Positions 11,976 to 24,540 of a DNA stretch of 64,000 nt are shown here, piece after piece. The notes under the pieces are model-generated. The model was not told the DNA's origin. It did no database searches and saw nothing but the letters and a program-made list of their open reading frames with translations. The stretch spans positions 2,170,001 through 2,234,000 of the forward strand of contig JAHDVF020000883.1 in the NCBI GenBank assembly GCA_022606425.2, given 5' to 3'. The first letter of the stretch is position 1; each line of letters opens with the position of its first letter. Position numbers and translations under genes: made by a program. Source of the DNA: Lepidostoma basale. Taxonomy: Eukaryota > Arthropoda > Insecta > Trichoptera > Lepidostomatidae.

Positions 11976-14900
11976 CATTAATTAAGAAGATTCAATATTT
12001 AAAAATTGTATGATCAAGTTATTTCTTGTGTGAAAATGTGGAATGTGGAAAATGTGAAAATATGCAGTGTTCTGAAAATACAATGTTATTTATTGTCATC
12101 ATGTCAAAACACAATTTACATCGTTTATAAGATACGTACATTAAGAAGTTTTTTTCTGGCAGTAAAATTTACAGCTCACGAAAATATCATTAAACAAATC
12201 ACGGCGTATGTTTAATGGGAACGTATTTTAAAAAATATTCTCTATGAAACCATATGTCACGGATATGCAAATGCGTCTACGTAGCACCCTTTCTTCCAAG
12301 TCTAAGCGTAGGCAGTGATTCAAGTTCTTAAGTATAGCCACCAACAAGTTTTTAATGATACAGTTTTGAAGCGGCGAGTCAATGAACCGAGCAGAAGTCG
12401 TAAATAAGGAGTATCCAGTGGCTTGCGCCTCTGGTGATGGATGGTGGTCATTTAATTACTTTCTCGACCGAGTGGCTCCGATGGAGATCACTCTTATAGA
12501 CAAAGACATTTCAACATCCGAGTTGTAATCACGCACTAAGTTAACAATGCACAGGCGGCGCCGAAAGCAAAGAATTTGTGCCTCGCATCTCGTATGACTG
12601 AGATGAATTTTTACATTCCCAACAACACATCTACTGATTGTGATTGCATCTAAAATACATGATATTAAATTCTACCAAAACACATCGTAAGAATGCAACA
12701 ATCTTTTAATTGCTTATAAGATACAATCCATTGGAATAAAACCGTTAGAACCGATTTAAATAAAACATTTGTTATCTAAAATTAAAGGCTGACCATTACG
12801 AAGGTGCCAGGTATCAAAGAGTCAAAAATAAGTTGTTAATCCCAATTGGTGTTAAACACTAAAGCCAATAACTGTGCAAAGGTAGAAAGCGATCGAATAT
12901 TGTACTGTTAATTAAATCTTCACCCTTACGTTGCCACCCGTGCAACAAAACATATGTTTCAATAAACCGATTTTTCTTTGTTTTATATCTAAACCATTTA
13001 GCACATTTTTAATAACCAACTTAATCGTATCACCTTGGAGTTTAACGTATTTTGTGATAGTTTGGCTCATCTGAGGGAAGTACTATCTGTATTATTGTAA
13101 GGTATATTTAATTTATTAATTTGTAATTCATCTTTTGTTTCACGCTCTTTTTATTAATTTATTATGTATTACTTATTATTGTGTATCTCTAACTTGTATC
13201 TTTAGTGTATAAAAAAATCTGTAATGCTTTATATATATTACAAATAAATAAATGAAAATGAAATCAATTTATCAAAAAAATTCTATTTGAAAGACATCAA
13301 AGAATCATATAATAAAAGTGAATTCCATTTTTGAGATTTTGGCGTGTTGCTGTGTATTATCTTCGACCAATGTTTCCACAATCGTTGCCGACAACATATT
13401 CAGGGTAGTTAGTATAATGAATAATAACAATGGACATTCAAGTCCTCAAGAAATATAAAATCGAAATTATTTACATATTGAAGAAAAATCGGTTTGTTAC
13501 CACTCAAAAATAGTTCAACGCTTTGATAATTTGTTGCAAATGAGTAAGACATCTCATGAAAGTCGTCCCGGCGCGTTATTATTATCGCCTATCAGTTTTA
13601 AACAACTCTTAAGATACGCCGAAGAACTAGTAACATGCACTCTTTACTGCTTTAGATAATGTCGAATTTAATAGAGCATTTTACAATATATGATGCCTCG
13701 CGTTGAGATCCTCAAGCACATAGTCCAATAAATTCTCCTATCTGGGCAGATTATTCGAATAGGATTTGACGTTTATCGGTCCGACGCTACCGTATGTATG
13801 GTAAGTGTGGACCTGATGCCTCCTCGTCTTATTACTACACTATCGCGCGCCTGGTGTAATATTATTGGTTGACATATCTGTTGATGTTTATCCTACTTCC
13901 ATCGGGAAATGATGTTATTGTCGAAGATCTTATCATTTTGCCATCGTTAAATTTATATCAAATTTATTGACACAAATAAACTGATATTTTCCTTATGCTT
14001 TCACATTGTAAAGTGGGCGTAATAATCCACAAAATAATACTAAAATGTTTCCCGTCGATCGTAAAAATCTTGAAATGTGTAGTACGATCACATGAAATAT
14101 TTATATTGCTATTCTTATCCATTTATCTTCCTTTCTTTCTTTAAAAATATTTATGGAATACATTTTTCTAATTATGATTTTTAATACACGTTTTCTTCTA
14201 CTAAATATATTTTGCACATTTTCATCAAATCAAAAATAAATCAAATATTAATCTATACAAAGCTTTCAAAAATTATAAGAATGGCATCTAGATAGTTATA
14301 CAAAAACAATTAAATAAATCTTACCATTATGTTTATTTTTTATAATTTAAATTAATGCGATGGTCGAACATGACACCATTTTTTGTTTATATAATGTGAA
14401 CGGGCATAAACTACAATATATAAAACTTCATAAAAAATCTGTCATTTAGAAAGTGTAATTTATACTCCAAGTTTTAATCTTTGCGTTTAAAAATAGTCAA
14501 TCGCATTTTTTATATCCGCTCTCAGTATAAATAGTAACAAATGAAAACTAAATAGTTAAAAAAAACACTTGGGTTTATATAGATTGATAAACTTTTACCG
14601 TAGTTAGTAGACATGATTTAATTGAAAGTAATTTTCGAAGTATGCCACGCGTGGTAACCAGGAACTACGGTCTCCGGAACGCTGCTGGAGCTAAACCTAT
14701 AATCTTTATCCAATTATCACACTGCAAAAAGACCACACATTTTTTCATTCTCACCAACGATGTTGCTTTTTTAGATGGATGAAAATATTATATTTTTCTA
14801 TACAGATACGTGTACGTCCGCATGATACCCGGAGGCTGTAATATTTTACATTACAAATTGTTTTATTAACTCACTGCTATGTGCGATAAAAAGATTATTT

Positions 14901-15097
14901 TCTAACGTGAATTTTGCGAGGAAGGAGTCGGTCATTAAACTTGCTCAGTTGAGCTCCCATTCAGGAGCAGTGGCGGCCGATCCCCGTTGCTTGAGCAATG
15001 ATTATAATTACAAATCAAATCTGATTTTTTTAGATAATCAAATGATTTAAGGAAGTTCATTTTATATAATGCAATATAAAACATCGTTTTTTTTTTA
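11976..15097. other. 3.1 kb with no recognised gene or repeat
   Basis: Unique in this window. 12270-12640 and 13540-13960 are less AT-rich and could hold regulatory or old genic sequence, but no open frame with coding character or splice pattern stands out. The rest is plain AT-rich DNA. Confidence 0.4.
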
Positions 15098-15350
15098 ATA
15101 ATTAATACGAATGAAAACGTCAGTTTTCTAAAAGTTTTATTATATTTTATGGTAATGACATGTTTCGCCCTTCTAAGGCATAATCAAATGTTTGATAATG
15201 CCTTGAATGGTATCACATTTTATAATGCCTTAAAAGGGCGAAACATGTCATTCCCTAAAAATATAATAAAATTCTAGAAAACTGACTTTTTCATTCGTAT
15301 TAATTATTTAATATGGAGTTTTACGTCATTGTTCAAGAACAATAATTTTT
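15098..15350. repeat. Family P foldback element, nearly complete
   Basis: Both arms and both ends are present: AATTAATACGAATGAAAACG, TCAGTTTTCTAAAAG, GGTAATGACATGTTTCGCCC, CATAATCAAATGTTTGATAA and then the right arm. GCCTTAAAAGGGC at 15227-15239 forms a perfect 5-pair hairpin before GAAACATGTC. It ends TTTTACGTCATTGTTCAAGA. The CUGANGA-like box is lost in this right arm (TTATAAT). Confidence 0.85.
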
Positions 15351-17050
15351 TTTAACTTTTGGCTTATAATTATTTTGGCTTTTAAAATTTTAAAAGATAG
15401 TTTTAACCGCAAATACTCAGAACGTCTGTGTGAATTTCTAAATTAAAGCTGATATTTAAAAAAAAATCGGTTTAAAATAATATTTTATTAATAAATACGT
15501 AAAATAAAATTAACACTTTGTAATACGTTAACAGTTTTTGAAAAACTATATTATAGAATATAAAATAGTGTTTATATTACCCTGATGAAATTTGCATACA
15601 AGCGAAACTATTTGGCGTCATATATAATAATAGTTTTTTTTAATATACGAGTACATAGTATTTATTTTATTTCATATATTATTTTAAAATATCTTACTTT
15701 AAATTGAGTGCTTCGTATGAAAAAAAATATATAAAATAAAGAGATATAAATCCAGAATAAAATATTATTGAACGTTCCAAGATAATGTGAATTTCATCCT
15801 ATTTTCTAATATTATTCTAAGGAAACCAAACGTTTTACACTCATATTAGTTTAATATTACGCTTCGTCCTTATTCCTACCAAATATCCAGAGACCATGTC
15901 TACCGATTTTACGAGTTTATTTTACCAAATATTTCTTACGTATTTATTACAACTCTAATTTTTCTAAATAAAAATTAAATAAGACGCTCTCAAGTTTTCT
16001 GCAAAAAATGACAATTTTACTTCATGCACAATATTTCCGTGACGAATACTTGGAACCCCGCGTTGATTAAATTGACTCAGGTGTATTTTGAGTCGTTTGG
16101 TACAGCGCATCTAATCCAGCGTTTTTTTCATTCCACGTCACATCGTTTACGTGACTTGATTCTTTATAATCTGCTACCTTTACACCTTCCTGCTAATTGC
16201 ACTAATTACGCTCAAAGCGCGGGAATGTACCGGATTTGCGAGTGCTACAATAAGTGTATTAAAAATATCAATGTTTTACATCTGAACGAGCGTAATTTAA
16301 AAAAAATAAACCATAGTGTTACTTTACTTAACATTATGGTTTATTTTTAATCGTTAATAATTTTAACAATTCCAAATATTTTGTTTGTATTATTTTATCT
16401 TCGATTTCGATTAATTAGTCTTCACTCTTTATTCGTTTAATCATGAAAGCATATATTTGGCCTTATTTATTTTTTCCATATGTTTTCATACATTTGTTAC
16501 AATCGCTTTTTGTTACTCTAAATAAATAAAACAATATTCGCTTTGCTTGAATAATACGTAAAGTTTCGCATTATTTTTTAAATAAGCAATTTGGGATTAC
16601 AACGTATTTCGAATGTAATATTTTGTCCATTGTTCTGATATATTTGTATTAAGTGGTTAATGAATGCTCCACACATACGTATGCTCTTATACCCGAGAGC
16701 CGTCCCTGCTCGGGGGGTATTATTAATGTTTAGATTACGATATGACATGCAAGACAAGAATAAACACAATCAATTCCGAACGCATTGCTCGAACTACGGT
16801 GAGTACTTTAACGAGTTTCGTTGTCTTTTTTACAGCACATTAATTTAATATTCACAAAAACTTTACTATTCATAAGTCAATGAAAAAATTAGATTGTTAG
16901 AATTGTATTGCTTATTACTCTGACCATAATCTACGTAATGTACTATTTTTTTTGTATTGCAACGATTGTATCTACAAAAATAGCTGAATGAAAACTATCA
17001 ATGAAAGGCAGACATACACCATAATAAAATTGTAAAGAAACATATATTTT
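15351..17050. other. 1.7 kb with no supported gene
   Basis: AT-rich. A 108-codon open frame (16024-16350, plus) and a 62-codon frame (16660-16848, plus) that runs across a splice-donor-like ACG|GTGAGT near 16799 are the only coding hints. Neither shows a known domain. The short repeat GAGTGCTTCGTATGAAAA lies near 15708. Confidence 0.35.
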
Positions 17051-17236
17051 AACTAACTAACTAACTAACCATCACGCTGACTCTCCGAAGGGGTAGGGAG
17101 ATAGAATGAACTGCCACACTTTAACCGATCGGCATTCCATCCTTCTATTTTCGCCTTCGCGGAAGACGCGGTGTAATGGGTTGCGAACCTCAATGCCACC
17201 AATAGGCATCTCCCGCGCACAGTTAGTAACTAAAAC
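17051..17236 (-). mobile_element. SINE-like element S3 sharing the LINE 3' tail
   Basis: Starts with AACTAACTAACTAACC and the LINE 3' block (CCATCACGCTGA, CGAAGGGGTAGGGAG, AACTGCCACACT) but then leaves the LINE sequence. Reading on the minus strand, its body contains GGAGATGCCTATTGGTGGC, GAGGTTCGCAACCCATTACA, CCGCGTCTTCCGCG and GGAATGCCGATCGGTTAAAG. Copies at 18776-18975 and 48413-48548 have the same body and tail, so this is a distinct short family using the tail of the TTAG-tailed LINE. Confidence 0.65.
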
Positions 17237-17395
17237 GTCAAAAAAATCTATCTAAAATAAAATACAATTATATCAAATAAAATAACATAACACGTAAAAA
17301 TAATCATTTTTTATAGTGCACATGTTGTCAGCTGGACGATCGGGACTTTTATGTTTACTTTAATTTTATTTGGTTATTCCATATATCCTCAGTTA

Positions 17396-17565
17396 TTTTC
17401 TTCTTCTTCAAGTGTCCTGTCGGGTCCCCTCAACGTTGGAGATCAATTCGGCGAACCTGTCCCTGTCCTGCGCCGCTCAGAACTGCTCTTCCATACTTCG
17501 GATGCCGGTCCACTCCTACACGGTTTGCAGCCAGGACATACCGGGCCCTCGGACAAGAAGGTAGT
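17396..17565 (-). mobile_element. REWTG-family LINE 3' end
   Basis: The minus strand reads RGPGMSWLQTV, EWTGIRSMEEQF, AAQDRDRFAELISNVEG, then TRQDT and a stop, followed by a GAAGAAGAAG-type tail. It matches the C-terminus at 38205-38612. Two in-frame stops make it a relic. Confidence 0.75.
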
Positions 17566-17711
17566 ATTTTTCTCCACCCAGTATATGACCCAAATGTTAA
17601 ATCTTCCGAACCTTCTTTAAATTACCTGTAATTAGGCACTTCAAACAATCCAACTCAAGAACTTCAAAATGATATAAAAAAAATCGAAAAATTCGATTTA
17701 ATTATATAAAA

Positions 17712-17875
17712 CTCCGTATTATATAATTAAATCGAATGTTTCGCCTATCTAAGGTGTAATGAATGATAAGACAGGCGAAACAGTCATTTCCATAAATTAC
17801 AATAAAACTTTTAGAAAAATACTATCTTTCGTATTAATTATTTCTACTTCATTATTCAAGAAACAGTAAATGCAG
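17712..17875. repeat. Family P foldback element, shortened
   Basis: The left arm is mostly deleted (starts at GTATTATATAATTAAATCG and jumps to AATGTTTCGCCTATCTAAGG). The right arm CAGGCGAAACAGTCATTTCC, AAACTTTTAGAAAAA and terminal TCATTATTCAAGAAACAGT are present. Confidence 0.7.
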
Positions 17876-18775
17876 TCTATGTATAATATTAAAATACAAG
17901 TGTTTAATTCTTTAAACCACAGTCACCTTTAATGCAATGTGGAATTATTTATTAATCTTGATCCTAATAATTTTCTTTTTTTTTAATACAGATATAACGT
18001 GTTCTTTTACAGTCTACACAAGTATCTCCTTACTCATCACTGTTCTTCTTTGTCGAATTAATCATTTTACACGCGCCTCTACGATGAAAGAGTGACTAAT
18101 TGATTGAGGAATATCTCGTGCAAAAACTCTCATTTATTGAATTCCTACCGATAAGGTTTGTGGAATATTGCACTCCCTGGCGTGGCGCCTGGAGTGCTGT
18201 GAGTGACCGCTGCTGGGGAGAAAGTTGTTTTCGACACGACCTTAAAGGACGGATTACATAGCTAAGTGAATGAATCACGAGAGAGATTTGCCCATTTATT
18301 AATTAACAGGTATTGGTTCTGATTTTGAAAATTTGGTTTGGTTCATGTGGTGCTCCGTAAATTTGGAGATATTTCGTGTATATGTGAATTGTTTTGGTCA
18401 ATTTGATTATTGCCGCACTTTATAATAGTTAATTGTGACACGTAATAAGTTTGTACTGTTTTCATGTTAAAATTATACAAGTTTTTTCTTTTATATGAAG
18501 AATTTTGACAGGTGTAAAAATAAATTTTTCATTTGTTCCAATGACAATTGGAATAATTTCTTCAATATTATTTTGAAGTTCTTACTGGTAGTGGTTGTTT
18601 TAAGTGCCTAATTACTGCTTATTTTAAAAAAAACGGCGAATTCGTGGAACATAAATTGAATAGACAATATGTGCACCATCTAAAAAGAACATTTTGTGTT
18701 AAATTATTATTATATTGTTATTTTATTTTATATCAATGTATTGTATATTATTTGTTTTAGATTTATTTTGGGGAT
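17876..18775. other. No gene recognised
   Basis: AT-rich, with one GC-richer patch at 18150-18260. Not repeated elsewhere in the window. Confidence 0.35.
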
Positions 18776-18942
18776 GTTGGACGATCGAAGTGTGCGCGGG
18801 AGATGCCTATTAGTGGCGATGAGGTTCGCAACCCATCACACCGCGTCTCCCGCGGGGCGAAAAGAGAAGGATGGAGTGTCGCATCGGTTAAAGTGTGACA
18901 GTCCATTCTTTCTGCCTACCCTTTCGGGGAGATGGCGTGATG

Positions 18943-18974
<32 letters not shown>

Positions 18975-18975
18975 A
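18776..18975 (+). mobile_element. SINE-like element S3, best copy
   Basis: CGCGGGAGATGCCTATTAGT, GGCGATGAGGTTCGCAACCC, ATCACACCGCGTCTCCCGC, GGGCGAAAAGAGAAGGATGG, CGCATCGGTTAAAGTGTGAC, then the LINE-type end TCCATTCTTTCTGCCTACCC, TTTCGGGGAGATGGCGTGAT and seven GTTA units. GGTTCGCAACC resembles a Pol III B box, but no A box stands at normal distance, so tRNA origin is not proven. Confidence 0.65.
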
Positions 18976-19435
18976 TTAACATCGAAATGTTATAATAACC
19001 AAACTAACTAACATTCAACTACATTCAACATTTTAATTTCAACGTCATAATTCAACGTCATAATTATTATATAATATAATACATTCAACGTTTTATTACT
19101 AATTCACAAAATTGTTAAAGGGCACACCTCCCAAGAATTTTTAAGGAAGATAAAAAGTAACCAACATGAACATCAATATGAAACAAGAAAGAAAAATAAA
19201 CTAAGGCTCCCATTCAGAAAAAAAAACAAATCTCAGAATTCTCTTATGTATAAAGCTTTTAAAATTTATGAAGATATACAAAAGTGTGCAGAGCATAAAA
19301 AAATTTCGAATAGAACTAAATAAATATGTAAACAAAATGTCACCTTATATTATAATTGAATGTTTAATCGTTTTTATTAGAACATGTGATGTGTACATGT
19401 GTACTATTTCAAGTAAATAAATAAAATAAATAAAC

Positions 19436-19825
19436 TAACTAACTAACCATCACGCCGTTTCGCCAGAGGGATAGGCAGAGGGAACGGACCACCATACTCA
19501 TCTGTCCTGACAAATCTCTCGAGCTTCCTCTACATTCATACATTGTAACATGCACGCTCGTCGATTTCTCTTCCTACGAATGTGGTCGCCTTTTAGTTTT
19601 ATATTTGTTTAATTTGGTCATCTTTCCACTTACATACAACATTTTAACCATTCTTCTCTCATCCATTTGTTCCATATGTCCAAACCATCTTAAGGATCAT
19701 TTTTTAATGGTAATTAAGATGCAATCATCTGCCTTACATTTCTTCCTTATTTCGTCGTTCGGTGTTCCGCAAATTCTTCTCAGTGATCTCATTTCAACGG
19801 CATTCTTTTTTATTTGTTTTTAAAT
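19436..19825 (-). mobile_element. TTAG-tailed LINE, about 390 bases of 3' end
   Basis: AACTAACTAACCATCACGCC, TAGGCAGAGGGAACGGACC, CATACATTGTAACATGCACG, then further upstream coding sequence in antisense (CATTCTTCTCTCATCC, TGTCCAAACCATC, CTTCTCAGTGATCTCATTTC), equivalent to the LRWFGHI and EMKSLRR regions. Many lesions. Confidence 0.75.
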
Positions 19826-22639
19826 AAATAAAAGCAAAATCAAATATTTATATTCAACGTTTACATACTATGTACTAGGTATATATAAAAACTATATTGT
19901 ATGGAGTGTTTATAAAGGGAAATTTTAATAAAAAAAATTGCATTATTTATCTAGACAAAATGTTTATTTATAATAAAAAATATTATCTATAAATAGTATT
20001 CTTCATTAAACCGGGAATGATCTTGAAAGAAATAAAATTCTGATTTAAACTGCTCTGTCTAAAAATATATATTTAATTCTGATTTAATTTGTGTTTTGTG
20101 TCAGGTAAGGTTTTCTTTAACCGTTGCATAAATCACATTTCTATAAGGCACTCCACTAGACAAGTTCAAGTTTCCCATAATGCCTATCTGTTGCATATCG
20201 GCTCTAACTAGACTAGTGCCATTGAAATGGCGCAGACCAGTTTGTCATAACATAGAGTAAAGTATTTATATCTGTAATCATAGACAGTAAGTAGATACCG
20301 GTCCCCGATAATGCCATAACATAACCTGAAATATTAAAAAAAGATTTATTTTTTTAATCAGGCGGCACCTGTTATATAAATTTTAATGCAAACAAAATGG
20401 TTGATATTGATATGAAATAACTGTTTTTTTTATGATTGGCATACAATTTTTATTAAACCTTTTTGGTATCGATCTGTATCACAAACTGTTTATTTTTTTA
20501 AATACTGTAGTTAAAATGCTATTCTTATAAATAAAATACGGAATACAGCATAAATAAAAATTGTTATACAAAATCCGATCATTGTAAATTCTTGAATGAG
20601 AGGAAATTGTGTTGTTATTTTGGTGATAACTGATTCTTTATATACGACAAAAGCTTTTAATAATTTAAATATGTAAATTGATTTTAGTATTTTATACTTC
20701 TTCTTAATTTCGTATAATTTCTTAATAAGACTTCATGAACACAGACGTTTTCATCATAATAATATAAGATATATTTTTATAATATGTATATCACATATAT
20801 ATATCGAAACAATGCAATGATTACTTCAAAAATTCCCCCGATAAAAGGATAGTTAAGAACTGTATTTTTAAACTTTAAATTATAAGTTCAAAAACATTTT
20901 TTTTATTTAAACATGATAAAGAACTTTCTCCTAATTATTATTCGATGATACAGATACGTTAAAATACATGGCATAGGTATAATTCCAGCGGAACACAGCC
21001 AATCAACACCTCGTTATAGAGTACCCGACATGACGCCAACACATATTCTAAATGCAAAATAATAAGATACCCAACGTCACATGACACACAAAACCCACCT
21101 CAGAACTTTTATCAATCACGCGGCGCATGTATAAGATACCCATTGGTTGAGAATGCTGAATTTAACCTAGTTAAGTACTGAATTCAAACGGATAATTATG
21201 GCTATCTGTAAAAATATGCATATCATTAAATGTGAAAGTCAGCGAAGTACCTCCGCGACACGGGTTAGCTATGCAAATATTACTATTAAATTATTATATT
21301 AAAGTTATTAGAAAGGGTACAGGAAGACCATTATACTCATCTTTCTTGACTTGTATACGTGAGAAAATCGTTATATTTTTAATCGTTAATGTTTATTTTA
21401 ATATATGATTATTTTAGCTTCAAAGATCTTTAGCAATCTAATCATCCATTGTTTCAATGTTTTTTATTTCGTATGAAGCACTTAATTTGTGGCGTGACAC
21501 TATCAAAAATGTTCCTAAAAAAGAGTATAAAAAATAAATAAATTGGTGTTAGAACAAACCATAAAGCGCTCTATTTTTAATAGTGTTTTTAAGTCAAGAA
21601 AAAAGGTCAGTTTATACAGTAGTTCTAAAACAAAAAATATGTTAACTAAAATAACTATCTGACCATCCCGCCATTTTCGAAAAAGTTAGCAGACAGAATG
21701 GACCAAAAACATTCAAAGTATCATTCACGTACGTCGAAATATCACGTAGCTAACATTTTGGTTATATTATTGTCGTGACACGTTTTTCTTTGACTTTACA
21801 ATATAACTTACGCTATTATTTTTTTTTCGTCATTCATCAATGATCAAGTAAATAAAGCGTGAAGTTTTATTGTTGAATAATCTGAATAATAATTCGGTTA
21901 ATTTAATACCGTATAGTAGTAACACGTGGGTTAAGTCAAAACAAATATTAACAATCGCTTATCAGTCATACTAAGGTTCTCAGGCCAGTAACGGAACATT
22001 AAAAAATCGAGAAATATCTAAAGGCTAGTACTATCGAATGAATACTTCGTTCTAAGAATTGGCATTTTGCCATCCTGCACTAATTTATACATGCCACTGC
22101 TCTGCTAATTGCTGTGATTTTTGCAAACAATTTGAGAGGGAGGCTTCATCCTAAATATTTATGCAATCAAGTTATATATCGAATATTAAATTATGAGATA
22201 TCATACTTGGAAATCGAATGAGGAATTTCTAAAAATGAACAATTAATAGGAGCATATTTAAAGGATCAGAAAATAGAATCTTATGTATGGGTTAAAATTT
22301 ATAATAATTTAACCAAAGGATATAAAATACAGAAAAGTTATAACAAAATCAGCAACCTTTGTGCGATGTACCGAAATTCGGTCACATTTTTAAGTGTTTT
22401 AATTTTATTATTCAAATATGATTCGTCTTTTTAAGATTTCTGATGGGAGCAAAACCCGTTGGTTCTAAAAAATTAAATAGTATTTAAATGAATTAAATAA
22501 GAAAGAAAGAAATTTTAATTTCCAATAAACTCAAGGCGTTAAAACTATGGAATATCATAATAAAGCTTTTTTTTTTATTTAAAAATTCTTTTCCACTTTC
22601 AAATTAATGTCGTTTTACCCAATGATTTATGTATAAAAT
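19826..22639. other. 2.8 kb, mostly unique; two eroded LINE traces
   Basis: Two weak antisense TTAG-LINE relics can be seen. One is near 21305-21365 (AGAAAGGGTACAGGAAGACC). The other is at 21645-21770 (TTAACTAAAATAACTATCTG, ACCATCCCGCCATTTTCG, AATGGACC). The block TTTCGTATGAAGCACTTAAT (about 21468) is the inverted form of the short repeat at 4845 and 23065. No gene is supportable. Confidence 0.4.
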
Positions 22640-22742
22640 CGTCGAAAAATTATTTATTTTTCGTGACAGCTGTTTCGTTAGCCTATGTTGACATCATCAG
22701 GTGTTACAATAATATATCGTCGTGAAAAATAAAAATATAATT
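22640..22742. repeat. Palindrome with hammerhead-like centre, family H6, copy 1
   Basis: Inverted flanks AAATTATTTATTTTTCGTGA and TCGTGAAAAATAAAAATATA surround a motif. On the minus strand it reads CTGATGA (22700-22694), about 17 bases, GAAAC (22676-22672), and the self-complementary ACAGCTGT followed by C. Stem II is only two pairs here, so this copy is degenerate. The related copy at 61344-61530 has a perfect stem II. Confidence 0.5.
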
Positions 22743-22755
22743 TTGATACAAAAAA

Positions 22756-23004
22756 CAGTGGCGGTACTCCTATAGAAGCCCAGAATCTCGGCTTGCGTAA
22801 GAAATTTTGAATCAAAACCTCCAAATCTTAGTAATCATGCCCCCGCATAAACCAAAAACCCATTAAATCACCTTCCAACAATGTTCTCATCAGACGTAAG
22901 AAGAATAGCCACAAGAGCTGAACCTTTGTAAGCCAGAAGAGGTTTTGATTCAAAATTTCTTACGCAAGCCGGGCTTTTGGGCTTCTATGGGAGTGCCGTC
23001 ACTG
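22756..23004. mobile_element. hAT-like MITE, copy 2 with target duplication
   Basis: A 249-base element starting CAGTGGCGGTACTCCTATAG and ending with its complement (ATGGGAGTGCCGTCACTG). It is about 85-90% identical by eye to the copy at 5726-5973. Flanks are ACAAAAAA (22748-22755) and ACAGAAAA (23005-23012), an 8-base duplication with one mismatch. The CAGTGGCG terminus plus an 8-base duplication is typical of hAT. Both arms carry the 66-base TIR; the interior has no ORF. Confidence 0.8.
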
Positions 23005-24027
23005 ACAGAAAACAACGTTTTTTTTTTATTTAACAGTTTATTATGTTTAATAATATCACACCACAAATTAAATGCTTTATACGAAAGTATAAATAAGTTT
23101 AATAGTAACACTTATATTTTTTTACGCTTCCTATCACACATCAAAAACTAATTTAACAAGAAAGTCGAGAACCGGCTTTTATAATAATATGCAGTAAAAA
23201 CTCCATGCGATCAGCTTTAATTTAAACAATTAAACATCGTTCTTTACTTCTTTTTATCATATTTTTTCTATGTCGTGTAAATGTATAAATGTATCAGGTA
23301 TAGCCACCACGATCCTCTCTGCTAACGCCTGCGAGTGCAGCTATGTATTGTGGCAGGTACCTCCACGAATTAAATGTAACAAGCTGTTGTATAACGTTTT
23401 ATTATTAACGACTTGTTTTTACGACTTTTTTAAGCTCGTAATAAATCTGTATTCGGGATTCAATGTCTTATCTTTGTATTGAAACATTTTAATTAAATAT
23501 TTACTGAAAGTACCGAGCCATCGATTCGAGTTTTACAACTTTAATTTAATTTATACTGGATCATCCACTTGCACCGGCTTAAGAACTTTTTTGCCGGAGC
23601 ATCTAGCCACTGATAATGACATCAGCGGGGTCTTTGATCACGAATAGGCAGCCTTTAGTCTTCGGTCGGAGAATGGAGAAATTTATAAGTATTTAAATGG
23701 AATTTTGCGTCTTATCGTTTAAGTATATTTACTATAACTCAACTTATAGCGGCATCAGATATACTGGAATTCGAAAAATAGTAATTTCTTACTTAGTTCT
23801 ATTTTCGAATGTCTTATATAACTAATACGAACTTTTACACTTACAAAAAACATAAAAAAACGATGTAAATGAGATCAATAACATTCAATCAAGTATCCAT
23901 ATTTATTGACATACGTATGACACGTGACACGTTGTATTTATTATACATACATACATGGAAGAATCATGTAATTAGAAAAATGTGGAAATTCAACTAATCT
24001 CATTAACAACTTGGAAAATTTACATCT
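23005..24027. other. No gene recognised
   Basis: The short repeat CCACAAATTAAATGCTTTAT with ACGAAAGTATAAA is at 23058-23090. 23560-23680 is GC-richer and unique. A (CATA)n run of four lies near 23944. Nothing coding is supported. Confidence 0.35.
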
Positions 24028-24540
24028 TCTTCTTCTTCTTCCTCAGCCTATTCCCGTCCAATCCTGGACAAAAGCCTCCTTTATTCGCTTCCATGTCACT
24101 CTGTCCTGTGCAGACTGCATCCAGGTTATTCCGACGTGTCTGTTCAGATCATCCTTCCACCGTAGTTGCGGTCGACCTGCATTTCTCTTTGCCGTCCACG
24201 GTCTCCAAGTCAGCAGTCTTCTTGTCCACTTTTCATCAGAGTTTCTGGCTACGTGACCTGCCCATTGCCATTTTAGATTCGCCACCCGGTGGATGATGTC
24301 AGTGACCTTTGTTTTTTCTCTCACCGTATCGTTTCTGACTCTGTCTCTTAGGATTATTCTTAACATGGCTCTTTCCGTGGCTCTTTGGGTCACTCGTAAT
24401 TTTTCAGCACTTTGTTTGGACAGTGTAACAGTTTCGATACCATAAGTACCAACTGGCAGAACCCAGGCTTCATAGACTTTTCGTTTCAGGTTGATCGGTA
24501 TTTTCCGGTTTTTAAGGATGTAACTCATGGAAATGCCAAA
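24028..24540 (-). pseudogene. RTE-type reverse transcriptase C-terminus, open for 161 codons
   Basis: The minus-strand frame 24528-24043 is uninterrupted and carries the recognisable C-terminal region of RTE ORF2. In order these are LKRKVYEAWVLPVGTYGIET (palm/thumb end), RVTQRATERAMLRIILRDR, TDIIHRVANLKWQWAGHVAR, TWRPWTAKRNAGRPQLRWKD, and the final GITWMQSAQDRVTWKRIKEA with FVQDWTG. The stop is followed by a (GAA)n-type tail, seen on plus as CTTCTTCTTCTTCTTCC. The endonuclease and most of the reverse transcriptase are absent, so it is a 5'-truncated insertion. The intact frame suggests a fairly young copy. The second copy is at 55070-55521. Confidence 0.85.

Noticed and set aside
16024..16350. 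108-codon plus-strand open frame
   Set aside because: No recognisable motif; AT-rich setting; chance frames of this size are expected in 64 kb.
16660..16848. Possible exon ending at a GTGAGT donor near 16799
   Set aside because: Only a start codon, a short frame and a donor-like word; no promoter or leader context.
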